Origin: Oscheius onirici
Lineage: Eukaryota > Nematoda > Chromadorea > Rhabditida > Rhabditidae
Assembly (NCBI GenBank): GCA_932521025.1
Contig: OW051470.1
Coordinates: forward strand, 7,116,501-7,180,500
Length of the DNA: 64,000 nt
Direction of reading: 5' to 3'
Shown here piece after piece: positions 32,101 to 42,553 of this stretch (positions are counted from its first letter, which is position 1; every line of letters starts with the position of its first letter). The translations under genes and the position numbers were made by a program. A model generated the notes under the pieces. It made no database searches, was not told the origin of the DNA, and saw nothing but the letters and a program-made list of their open reading frames with translations.

Positions 32101-33430
32101 AGTCCTATCCGACATCTAATCCTGTTTCATCTAATTCATTCAATCAGAGCTCTAGTATATTGACTCGATTGAGTCTTACTTTTCCATTCGATTATACTAG
32201 TTTCTTTTTCTTCCATTCTCTGGAACAGATATCATCCGATAGCTCGAAATGGGTCTTATCAGAATTCCAAGACTCCTTCTGAACCATATCATTTCATAGA
32301 GCAATCCTAGAATAACGGGTTCTTTGATAATATATGCAACACTTTCCCCACTATTTGCAAATTGCAGCAAAATACTAATATTCAGTTACATAAATTAGTT
32401 ATTCAAAATTAATTAGATAGGCTATCCAGATGCAAAATATAGTACTTGCTTGATAGTTTAGTCATTAGCTAGAGTAATTACCTCTAGATATTTTGTACTT
32501 TATTACTATGGAGAAACGAGTTGCCATCAAAGAACCGAATAACTAACCTCTCTTCCAAAACAGTTGTTCAGATTTTCTCAGAGCTCCAGGTGAAGCTGAA
32601 CTGGACAGCATGTGTCCGAGTCATCTAAACTATCTAAAGCGGAATGGTGTCTGTGGTGGACTCTGTTTGGATGTTTGTTTGTTTGTCCATGGCCTCTCCT
32701 CGCCAAATATTTTTTGCTAAATTATTTTGAGTAGGAAATAGAGTCAGGGTAACCGCTAGGGGATTAAGAAGGGACCGGTTGACTGGGGAAGGGATCAGAA
32801 GAGATCAGAAGGGATCGGTTGACTGGGGAAAGGATCAAGAGGGATCGGTTGACTGGGAAAAAGATCAGAAGAGATTGAGAGTAATCCGTTCAAGAAAAAT
32901 ATTGAACAGCATGAAAACGTTGCTACTCAGCTGAAAAAAAAACAGCTTTGATTCACAAAATGTTTTCTTTTCTTGAACAGACTATAAAGGCGACGAAGTC
33001 GCCGAAGGCGGCTGGTGTCCCTTATTTTATACTAGCTACAAATGATCCATGATCAGTAATATCGACCTCTGTTTCAGGTTTTCCCACCCTGCAACTCTGA
33101 ATGGCATCAGAACAGTGGTGGTCGAGTCTGGTGTTCGACCAAGTCCGGCGGCATACAACGTGATTGGGCCGGAGTCCCGAGGTTTTTCACTCATTTCATC
33201 GAAAGATTTTCATTTTGAGATTACTCTTTGACAAATCCGACGGTTCGGAACGGTGTGTTTGCGTCAAGAACTTTGGTCCCGGACTGTCTAGTCACGCAGC
33301 GAATGGGGCGAATCGAGGCGACTTGGATCATCCTTCCTTGAAGGTATTTACTTATTTTCCTCGATTTTATCCTTTTCAGCTCTATCCAAATTGTTCTCCG
33401 ATGTCGAACAGCTGCAAAATGGAGTCGTAG
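29169..33430 (+). CDS. CYB5D2: neuferricin, cytochrome-b5-domain protein (CYB5D2)
   Basis: Secretory-pathway haem-binding b5-like protein of the MAPR group, linked to neuronal differentiation. Seen: signal-anchor [18 protein letters not shown]; the b5-like core [57 protein letters not shown]; then [20 protein letters not shown] and [19 protein letters not shown]. After a 2.97-kb intron (30108-33078) the neuferricin-specific tail follows: [54 protein letters not shown] and [10 protein letters not shown]. The junction GAG|GTT is phase 0. Several upstream frames are open but ATG 29169 matches the family start. The intron contains a dead LINE on the other strand. Confidence 0.88.
30303..32115 (-). 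pseudogene. dead non-LTR retrotransposon (RTE/CR1-like reverse transcriptase)
   Basis: Antisense inside the neuferricin intron. Recognisable RT blocks: [109 protein letters not shown], and after the palm [26 protein letters not shown] and a tail with [16 protein letters not shown]. At least three frame changes are visible (near 31310, 31050 and 30530), and the catalytic FADD-type block is missing at the 31050 break. No endonuclease domain precedes 32115, so the copy is also 5'-truncated. Confidence 0.85.
32767..32880 (+). repeat. minisatellite, three imperfect units
   Basis: Units carry GGATCGGTTGACTGGGGAA separated by AAGATCAGAAGAGATC-like spacers, about 30-40 bp each. One unit also occurs inverted at 25201-25227, next to dispersed-repeat copy 1. 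Both sites adjoin a GC-rich palindrome (GGCGACGAAGTCGCC near 32991; GGCTTCGCCGCC near 25148). Confidence 0.7.
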
Positions 33431-33738
33431 AGAAACATTTCATGTGCCTTCCAACCCCTGCCTTTCACTTTCAAATTCTCATCATCTCTTCCGTTTTCCC
33501 CCGAACAAAAAACTCAAAAAGGGTATTCGCTAGTCCATCAATATTTATGTATTTCCACAAAGATCGAGAATAAAAGTATAGGATATACAGTAACCGTTTT
33601 GGTGTGTTGGGCTGGGGAGGGCAAGATGAAGCTCTCTGTTAGAGGAAAAATTGAGCAAATTATAAAAGAGAGTCTGTGATTGATTATGCTCAAATTGGAG
33701 GTAAATAGACAAACAGAAATCACTGGGGAGATCACTCT

Positions 33739-36700
33739 TCAAATTCGGCCAAATTTCAACTTTTTACATTCTTCTGCTCGCCAGTAGCAGTCCGGTTCCG
33801 GAGCTGCCTGATTCAAGATGTAGCTGACGCAGCAACGGGCTTCTGTATCCATGTACGGACGGGCAAACTGAAATTTTGAAATTATTCTATTTTGACAGAC
33901 GGGGTGAACACTTTTTTATCAACCGAAAAATGTTTTACGAAAAGACTGGCTAGAAAATACAGAACAGGAATGGCGAGGAGACGCTAGCAAACGCTAGTTT
34001 CTCTCGTGATTTGTCAAAACCAAGATCGTCTTTTGAGCTTACTTATCCATATTAAATTGCTCCAAAGTCTCTGTGTATGTGTTGTGTGTGTCGGAAGCCT
34101 TATTGTTAATTGGAAACAATAAGGGGAGCTCTTAAGATCCAACTAAGTTCTTTTGTAACAAGGCGAAACAGGAAATGCAAATGCGCTGACTTCTTACGAC
34201 TTTGGTATTTTTGGAAAGGTTAGGATTGTGAACAGAGTGGTAAGTAGAGAATGAGGAACTGTGGCTGCACGACAGAGCGAAGTGATATATTGAAAGGGGA
34301 ACAACTAACTTTGGTCCTGGAATGTGGCCCGTGTTTTATAAAGTTGTAGTCTTTATCAAAAAGTACAGCTTTTCAGAACATGTCAAAAGTAATCTTTAAC
34401 CCAAATAGAACCAACTAGCGGCATTCCGAAACTACAGAACGGCACGGGATGTTTACCTGAAGGAAATCCCTCCATTTGGCCTTGTCCATCTCCTCAGCCG
34501 GTTCCAGAACGTTGCTTCGAAGAACGGCTCCAAAATCACGGAAGATGGACTTCAAGGAGTCTTGACTAGCCGGACAAGTTCGGGCATCCCAGCAGCGCTT
34601 GAGACGACTGTATCCGTCGGCCTAGAATAATATATTTTTTTTCAAGCTGAGTCGGATATCTCACATCGTAGACGACAAAAGCAGTGGATTTCCTGTCGGG
34701 ATCGATTACAACGTAGTCATCAGAAACGAAGGGGACGGTCTGCTGGAGTTCGTTCAAGTTGACATTGTACTTGCCCTTGGACCCGGCAATCTCAATGGCC
34801 ATGTTCCAGGTATTTGTGGTCAGTTGCTAAAAGAGAAGTTGTAATTTGAAAGAGGATGTATAAACCTGAATGTCGATCTGTTGAGAGCGAATCGTGGCCT
34901 TCATCACGGGATAGGACTTTCTGGCGAACCATTCTTGTACCATCGTTCCGGCCATTGAACTACCAGTAGCGGCTACAGCTGCCTCCTTCCAGTCTTCCAT
35001 CGAGGCATAAGAGAAAGCCTTCTTCTGGAGAACTTCTCTGATCATCTTCGTGACGGTACTGTTTCCGTGGGTCTGATCCAAGGAGAACAGAATGGCCATG
35101 TCGCGAGTGGAACAGTCTTTGGAGCTGAGAGCACGACTGAACCGAGCCTGACGAATCGCGTCGACGGAGAGATCTCCAGGACGGATCCGGTTCATTTCCT
35201 TCATGGCAGTTCGCTCCAAATAGCCCAGAGACTCGTCGAGTTTCCATCCGAGATACGTAGTCAAGGCAGTCTGGAATTGATCAATTGACCCCAAAGTGGT
35301 GGTGACAAGTGTGCTGCCCCCCTGTTGCCCATACAGTCGTCTCGAAACTCATTGCGTAATCCGGGTAGAGGGGTCTGTTCGCCAGACGGCACACAGGGAA
35401 GTATCGCGCCGACACCTCTGTGCCAGAATTACGGCTCTCTTGTCTTTATGGTCTGCCGACTAGGGTCAATAAGGGTATAATCCGCCTCATTGACTGTACT
35501 TTCCCGCCCTTTCCCTCACACGTTCACATTAAAAACTGCTGGCACTTGCTCGCGAGGACATCCGAAACCGCGGTCAGAGCCAAAAGACCCTCAGTGACAG
35601 GTGCCTCCTTCTCTCTGTGGCGAATATGAAATGTGATGCATCGCCTTCTCACTCGCATATTACAATCTCGTCGATACATCGTAAACATATCCTGCCCTTG
35701 CTCTCAAAGAGTCACTCACCTGCAAACATTCTTCCGTGCTCAGAATTCCGTCGGTCCATTGGGAGACGAGGGCTCTGGTCAGAGACTCGTGATAGCGATT
35801 GTGGTAGGGGTATTCGAAGGCGGGATCGGGAAGAGTGATCAGGCCAGGAGTGGAGATGTAATCCGTTTGGAGAGGAGAGTACACGATGGATAGCTTGTCC
35901 TGTGGGTAGGGATAGCCCAGCCAGGCTGATAGCTTCGAGATTACCTGGAATTCGAATTGTTTTGATGAAAAGTCTTTTGGTTCTTATAAATTGTTTAAAA
36001 GTTCCGAATACTCACATTAGAAGCCTGATCCTGAATGCTCTTGTGCTTTTCCGTGACATTCTTCTGAAGCGGGTCGATGAAGAGTTCGATAGCTGGCACA
36101 GTCTGTCCATTGATCATCGTGCTGTTGACCAGAAGAGTCTCAGCTCCCTCGATGACTGAGAAGGCAAACTGATCGGCTGTGGATGGATGACTGGATCGGA
36201 AGCAGGTCTGTTCGGACGAGCTGAACTCGATTGGAGAGTTGGAGCGGACATCAGACTTGGGCCAATGCTTGACACAGAGAAACAGTCGGGCCTGTAATTT
36301 CGCTGTGAGTCAAGGTCAGGACAGTCTACTTACAGTGCTCATAGAAGAGTCAAAAGAAGGAAAGAGTCCTCTGGCTCCGGTAGTTCTCAGCTTGGATCCG
36401 ACTACCAGTTGCTTGACCAACTTCTGTCCCATCTTCCGGATATAGGTCTGTGACAATCTTTGTTCCCAATCCCTCTCACTTCCCCTACCTTTGTGTAAAG
36501 AACATCCTTGGGGGAAGCCGAGGCAAAATTGTTGAAATCCAGACGAAGAACTGAACCAGAAGTGACCGGTTCCGACAAGAAGAGTGAGAGTACATCTCCC
36601 TCCGAAACGGATTTTGAGACACAAAGAGTCCGGCCTGTAATTTCTTTTATGAGCGAGGGGACCACATGTCTCTCTCTTGCACAAGCAGCATGTTGTGGCG

Positions 36701-38185
36701 TGGTCGGTGATTTGTTTCGGTTGTCAGCTGGCAAAAGCCGATAATTAATCACTCTCTTGTTCTCATGACTCACTTAGTTTCTCAACTTCTGCAGGGGCTA
36801 AAGACATAAAGAGACTTTTTGTGCGACCGTCCGGCGGCTCCGCAGCCGTTTTCCGGTCGTAAACTGAGGGAGCAACTGACACAAGAGGTGCTACTCTTTT
36901 TCTTTTCGACTCACAACAGCAGAAAAGTGACAAGTTGCTAATAACAAGCAGCCGGGTTCAAGGCGATTAGTTTTGTTTATGAACGGGAAAACGAGAGCCG
37001 CAGGAGTGTGTTTTGAGGAATCTATGGAGAATGCATCAGGAGAGTTCAAAATTCAAGGATCTTGATCCTCAGATTCCTGTTACCCTATTTGATAAGCTTC
37101 CAATTGGTGGCAAGACCCACCAGTTTGACAATCGACGACGGCGAGATCCTCCAGACCACGAAGTGATTGAGCAGCATGAAGGGAGATCTATAAAGCATCT
37201 CTTACTCTCTGTGACACCCAGGTGTTGTGCCAATTAATCAACTTTTTACTACACAAAAGAGACCGACCCACGCAGCTGTTTCTTACCTGTTTGGTCTCTT
37301 TATTCATTGTGAAGAAGAGCTGCAGACTGCCGCGAAGGTCAACAGGTCTTTTGGGTAGAGGCTCGTGGACGGTCAGATTTAGTTTGTAGAGCAGGGGACC
37401 GAACCAGTCGGCATATGTGGCCCTAAAGTTTGTATCTCAGCCAAAGTGACCACATGTGTGTCAGCATTTATATGTCTTTATGAATGCACTTACGTTACGT
37501 CGTCGGTTGTTCGGGTGCAGGAAACTTGAGAGGGGATGATGGCGGAGCAGGAGGAGAGGAGCTAAAACAATTAGTGAGCATTTTGTATTCGATTTGGCCT
37601 TTTTTGTATGAAAAAAAGAAAATATTCTAGTTTATATAGAGAACCGATTCAGGAGTTTTTCTACCACTGGGACTCTACCAGTGGGATCAAAAACAACGCG
37701 CAGTTTTTGGAAAGTACTTGAAACACTGGTGGTCACTACAGGGTTCATTCCAGAGTTCTTAGTTTGTTACAAGATTCTACCATTCCCAGAACCAACCTCT
37801 TTGTTAGCTTCAGTAGTCGGAGCCATCTCTGTCGCAGTGGTCGTGGTTACTGTACTGGTAGATGTTGAGTTCTGTGTCGTGCTCTCTCCAGTCGTAATCG
37901 TCCTACTTGGAATTGGTCTCGAGGTTGTCCTTGCTAAAAATCCAGTCACTCTAACAATGCCAATTAAAGGAACTCACTCGTTGTAGTAGCCGATTTTGTC
38001 GTTTCTGGCACGTTCGATTCTATAGGTTTCTCCCAAGACAAAGTAGCATTTACGGCAGCTGAATCCGTAGGTCGCAAAAAGAAATAGGCCACTCCGGCCG
38101 AGCATAAAAGTATGAGGACGACGATGGCTACAAGAAGCCACAGCAGCCACGTGGGTTTTGTCCTTTTCTGCGGAGACTCGGCCAT
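33739..38185 (-). CDS. membrane-anchored M1-aminopeptidase homologue without zinc site
   Basis: M1 metallopeptidases use GAMEN and HExxH...E motifs. Seen: MAESPQKRTKP, a type II anchor WLLWLLVAIVVLILLCSAGV, a Thr/Ser-rich stalk (TSTSTVTTTTATE), the N-terminal beta domain (LPKRPVDLRGSLQLFF; GSVLRLDFNNFAS), then SVIEGAETLLVNSTM and AWLGYPYPQDKLSIVY. Where GAMEN belongs there is TPGLITLPDP, and where HELAHQW belongs there is TRALVSQW, so the zinc ligands and general base are absent. The helical C-terminal domain follows: QFQTALTTYLGWKLDES, RALSSKDCSTRDMAIL, WFARKSYPVMKATI. It ends CCVSYILNQAAPEPDCYW. Exon borders near 35340-35720 are uncertain. Non-catalytic M1 relatives are known in nematodes. 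Confidence 0.72.
34100..34215 (-). repeat. dispersed repeat, decayed copy 4
   Basis: AATAAGGGGAGCTCTTAAG, GGCGAAACAGGAAATGCAAA and CTTACGACTTTGGTATTT align in order with the minus-strand copy at 59244-59508. It lies in an intron of the M1-like gene. Confidence 0.5.
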
Positions 38186-39461
38186 GTCTCTCTGAAAAAC
38201 AATAGAGTAAGAAAATAAAGAGCGAAAAGAATGAGTCACAGAGTGAGCAAGTTGAGAGGACCCGACCTGCTCGGGACCACGCCCCTTTCAGTTCCCGCCC
38301 CCGCCAGATCCCTCTCTTTCTCCAAAGGTTATGACGGCGAGAAACAGACGCGACGGCATCTGGGCGGTCAGCTCTTTGCGACTTTGAGCTGGGAATCGGT
38401 AGGCTTGTAAATGGGTACAGGTCGTAAACAGTGCGGTTGCCTAGGTCTCACAATGGTATCTAAAGAATATTTTGAAGCAATTCTTTTTAAAACTAGGCGG
38501 TACTGCTAGACTAACTGTTTGCATTTCATTTCTTGAGAGTTTAGGAACAGACCATACATGTGAGAATTGGGACAGAAAGCTAGAATAACGGTAACAAGTA
38601 GCATACTGAAGATTTAATGGATCCCGGCCAATTACTAATCACACTACATCGAGCTGAGCAAAACTAAGGCGTTCCGTGAAACAGATTGGGCAACTTCGAA
38701 ACGTAAACGTCTCACACGCTCTGGCCCCTCAGATTGACCCCTCACGCAGTAGGAGCGTGTCTCTCAGAGGATTCTTCGGAACTCTGGCGTTGATAGGGAG
38801 AAACTTTACTTTACTAGCTAAAACTTTCCATTCACCCGCTTTCCAAACATGACAAGAGTTTTAGTCACGCTGGATAGTTTGACTAACAGGAACGCTGAGA
38901 CCGATCTATGTAAGATTTTTGGACGGATTTCACAACGTGATAGCTAAAGCTTTTCGAGACACTGTAAAACTATCTGTCAAAAAGACAGAAGGAAGTTCCT
39001 TCAAAGTGAGTCAAACTTCTCAGTAGATCAACCAAACAACTTCCTATATAAAACCGCAACTTTCAGCAAAAATCCGCCTTATCTGCCCTGCTCGATTAGC
39101 CTAATCAGCCTAGCATTTCCTGGGGATACTTCGATAAGATAGCTCAACCGATAAATGACCCAATAAACAAGTTCTTGTAGGCAAACGTGTAGTTTAGTGA
39201 ATGAGGCGAGAATGATACCCATACTGTCATCGGATAGGCTAAATCACGTCAGATTCATTCGCAACAGTAGCCCGAGCGACCCCCTGCTGTAGAAGAGCCC
39301 TTGCAGCTGTTGGCCCTTCCTCCGGGTACCGGTCACACGGGTCATACCTGAGAAAGGAAGTGTTTTTGTCGGGACTGATACGGGCTAACTCAGCCAGACA
39401 CAATTGGAGGCCAGTTTGGATATAAAATGGGGGCTTGGAAAGGAAGAAAATATCAGTCAAC
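38186..39461. promoter_or_regulatory. divergent upstream region with GATA motifs
   Basis: 1.3 kb between the M1-like gene and cathepsin B. Near 39131 lies CGATAAGATAG, near 39150 CGATAAATG, and CTGATACG at 39376. GATA sites of this kind drive intestinal genes in nematodes (known for ELT-2 targets), which suits the cathepsin. No exon recognised. Confidence 0.4.
39421..39428 (+). promoter_or_regulatory. TATA box of the cathepsin B gene
   Basis: TATAAAAT lies 41 bp before the ATG at 39462, a usual distance for a gene with a very short 5' leader. Confidence 0.55.
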
Positions 39462-40721
39462 ATGCTTCTCCTTCTTTTCGTTCTCGGATTCTCTAATGGT
39501 AGTTTTTCATTAGGCAAAAAAAATTCTAAATTCAGCTGAAATCCCCTCTTTTGCCGGTCATCTGAAGGAAGACAATTTGGTCGAATACGTCAATTTCAAG
39601 CAAGACTCTTTCAAGGCGGCAAGATGCAACTACACAGAGGAGGAGAAAAGAGCCAGAGTCATGAGCGGGAAGTTCAAGACTATTCCAAGACCTGAGGAGA
39701 TTTCGAACGAGGTTCAGTGGATTGAAGATGATGCTATCCCTGGCAGGTAGGCTTTTTCGAGTTTGATTGACAAAGAGCTTTTAGTTTTGACTCCCGAGCA
39801 CAGTGGCCGAACTGCAACACGATGAAGTACATCTACGACCAGGGACAGGTGGGTTTTTCTAGCGTTGTCAGATTTTTCATCGACTAGACGGGTTTACAAC
39901 CCTCGTTTCTATAACGAAACAGACGTTAGTTCAAAAAAAAATCAAACAAACCTATTCAGTGCGGAAGCTGCTGGAGTTTCTGCAGTGCCGAAGTGATGTC
40001 GGATCGTACTTGTGCTGCCACCTCTCAACAAGTTGAAATCAGCGCCGATGATGTCCTCTCCTGCTGTTCCGATTGCGGTTACGGGTACAGTTCCTCCCAA
40101 GCGACTCATTCCAAGTTTTCAGATGCGGAGGCGGCTGGCCAATCAAGGCCTTCAACTACTGGACTTCTTCTGGTGTCGTGACCGGCGGTGGATACAATTC
40201 TCGTCGTGGCTGCAAACCCTATGAAATTGCTCCAGGAGGCTCCGCTCGAACACCTGCTTGTAAGCGATCTTGCGAGTCCGGCTACAGTACTCCCTACTCC
40301 CAGGACAAACATTTTGGTCTGCATAAAAGTTTTTTTAGAGAAACTGGAGTTTTTTTTAGGAAAAGGATCAGGCTACTATGTCAGCAACAATGTGGCCTCT
40401 ATCCAAAAAGAAATCATGGCCTTCGGCCCAGTCAGCGCCATTTTTGACGTCTACGCGGACTTCTATCAGTACAACAGTGGAATCTACATCGTAACTTTTC
40501 CCTAGGCTCTCTTCAAAAAAGCCCCTTTTCAGCACACTGGAGGCGCATATTATGGCAGTCACTGTGTGAAGGTCCTTGGCTGGGGTGTGACCAACAACGT
40601 GCCCTACTGGCTGGTGGCCAACAGCTGGGGAAGAACCTGGGGAGAGAGCGGATACTTCCGGATCAGAAGAGGCACCAATGAGTGCGGATTCGAGTCACAG
40701 ATGTCCACGGCACATGCTTAG
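39462..40721 (+). CDS. cathepsin B-like cysteine protease
   Basis: Papain-family (C1A) secreted or lysosomal protease; in nematodes many serve gut digestion. Seen: signal peptide [13 protein letters not shown]; propeptide ending near [11 protein letters not shown]; mature start [11 protein letters not shown]; active-site [39 protein letters not shown]; catalytic His in [11 protein letters not shown]; catalytic Asn in [15 protein letters not shown]; end [11 protein letters not shown]. Catalytic Cys, His and Asn are complete. The occluding loop, [17 protein letters not shown], lacks the adjacent His-His pair that gives cathepsin B its dipeptidyl-carboxypeptidase activity, so it probably acts as an endopeptidase. 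Six introns; the longest is about 110 nt before CGSCW. Confidence 0.92.
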
Positions 40722-40938
40722 ACTGCTCCTTCTTTTGTATTCTCTAATAATGTCATCATATAATAAACCATCACCAATGATCTGTTGTGCTAGAATAGAG
40801 AGAGGGTGTGAGCGTTACAATAATGACGGCTACCAGTTACAGGCAGCAAAGAGTCGAGCGAAAGTAGAACTTTAGGCATTTTTCAAAACCAGACTGTAGC
40901 AAAGAGTCCCGACTCATTAGAAAATTCATTTCGCGATT

Positions 40939-41566
40939 TCAAGTTCTACCCACACTGTTCTCCTTGGGCGAGGTGGCTCCCGGCTCGTCGGCTGTCAACT
41001 CATCTCCGCCACAACAGTTGACGACCATCGGATTGTATCGACTCGGAAAGAGCCATTTGAGCTCGTAGCTCGGGATGAAGGTCGGATCGTGAAGCATGCC
41101 TGTCCAGTTGATGAAAGCCTTTTGTTGTCGGGTCAGCGCAGCTCCATGAATGCGAAACCATTCGCGGAAAAAGTGTACCAGAAGACAGGCGAGGACGAGA
41201 GACAATGGCCAGGGCAGCAGCGACAACAGCGAGTTCAGGATCAGGCCGCCTAGTCCGAAGGAGACGGCTACAGCCACGGTGGCCTCGAATCGTCTGGTAG
41301 AACATCCTGGACTGGCTTCCGAATCCGTCGTCGCCGCCGTCGTAGCACTCGAATAATCGTCAAGCTCCTTCATCGAGAACGTCGGCTTGACAAGGCCACT
41401 GAAACTGGACTTTGGGAGAAAATGCAAAAAAAAGGTTAGAGGGTCCTGGTGGCACCACAAGGCCACTGCGCCATGGTAGCAAAGTTTTAAAATGCAAGGC
41501 ATACAAGGAAGGTACTCACTCTTCCGGGAACTCCTTGATGGCCCTCGAATTTTTGACCTGAGCCAT
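40939..41566 (-). CDS. small membrane protein, unrecognised
   Basis: Two exons: MAQVKNSRAIKEFPED, then after a 140-nt intron GLVKPTFSMKELDDYSSATT. A hydrophobic hairpin follows (VAVAVSFGLGGLILNSLLSL and WPLSLVLACLLVHFFREWF), about residues 55-100, giving two closely spaced membrane segments. The cytosol-like tail has FINWTGMLHDPTFIPSYELK and ends TSPKENSVGRT. The hairpin recalls ER-shaping or PRA1-type topology, but I recognise no family. Codon use is G/C-ended like neighbouring genes, and the splice is in phase. Confidence 0.6.
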
Positions 41567-41788
41567 GGTTTTGAGTCGTCCTATTGTGCCAGTCAGCTGT
41601 CGAAATAGTTCCTTTTGCTAATTGTATTGAGAAATTTTATTTGTTTTTGTTTCTTTTATGAGTTGTTTTCAAAGCGTATTGCAAAGTTTTATTTTGTTTG
41701 TAGTTTCTACAATTTAGACACTTAAAAAGTAAAGTAGAAAGGTATAAAAGAAAACACTTTGGACGAGAGGATACACTTCGCAAGAGCA

Positions 41789-42445
41789 ATGGATCCCAAC
41801 GACGTTCGTTTCGCCTTCATCAGCCGTCTGGACAAGCGTGGCAGGGCCTTCGTCGACAGGAAGGACAGACTGAGCTTCACCAAAGAGTTCTACGAGGAGA
41901 TGGGCTTGATGAAGAACATCAACGAGCACAAGAACACCATCAGCAGCGTCTACAAGGGACTCAAGGGAGGCTACTTTTTTCTGAAGGAGAGAACCTGAGA
42001 TTTTCAGTCGCAAGTCTGTCCGGCCTTTATGCGAGAGGACGAAGAGATGGTCAAGATGTACTACCGAGTCAGCAAGACGTACCAGTCGAATCTGTTGAAC
42101 GAGGAGAAGTCGGAGCCGACGAGGAAGAGAAAGTCGACCGCTGAGACGAAGAAAGACCGCTTCCTGTCGGTCATCCGTCAGATGCAAGAAAACGAGGAAA
42201 GGGAGCGCCGAATAAAAGAAGAGCCACTTGATACCGCCTTCTTGCCGTTTCAAGGCCACGATACTCTGATTCGAAATGAGCTCGAGCGAATGAAAAGCTC
42301 TCTTATGGCCGAGGCTGCCAAGATCCGGGCGACTGTCAAGGAACAGGAGGAGAAGATTTTCGAGTACGGTTCCATGGTCCATCGCATCGATGAACTGCTC
42401 AAGAGACCCACTCTCCCCGATACCCTTTCCCAGATGGGTCTGTAG
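41789..42445 (+). CDS. charged coiled-coil protein, unrecognised
   Basis: MDPNDVRFAFISRLDKRG, then YEEMGLMKNINEHKNTISS, an intron of about 60 nt (GTCTAC...TTTTCAG), then SQVCPAFMREDEEMVKMYY. The second half is helical and charged: LSVIRQMQENEERERRIK, NELERMKSSLMAEAAKIR, EQEEKIFEYGSMVHRIDE, consistent with coiled coil from about residue 110 to 190, ending LPDTLSQMGL. The intron is written in phase; without it the frame stops at ERT. A long opposite-strand frame across the same DNA is Leu-rich and is its antisense shadow. Confidence 0.6.
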
Positions 42446-42553
42446 TCTTTTTCGAATAAAGATACGTTAGACCGTTGTTCTCTCTTTCGCGTGACTATGA
42501 CCAATGCCATTGTTCTTCTTCCTGTTCCAAAGATATCTGTTTCCATTCTTTGA

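Noticed and set aside
32767-32880. CRISPR-like array
   Set aside because: Three imperfect tandem units without unique spacers in eukaryotic DNA; a minisatellite.
40106-40324. Minus-strand frame within cathepsin B
   Set aside because: Antisense shadow of the catalytic-domain exons.
41714-42382. 222-residue minus-strand open frame
   Set aside because: Leu-rich antisense of the charged coiled-coil gene; no splice signals or domain.
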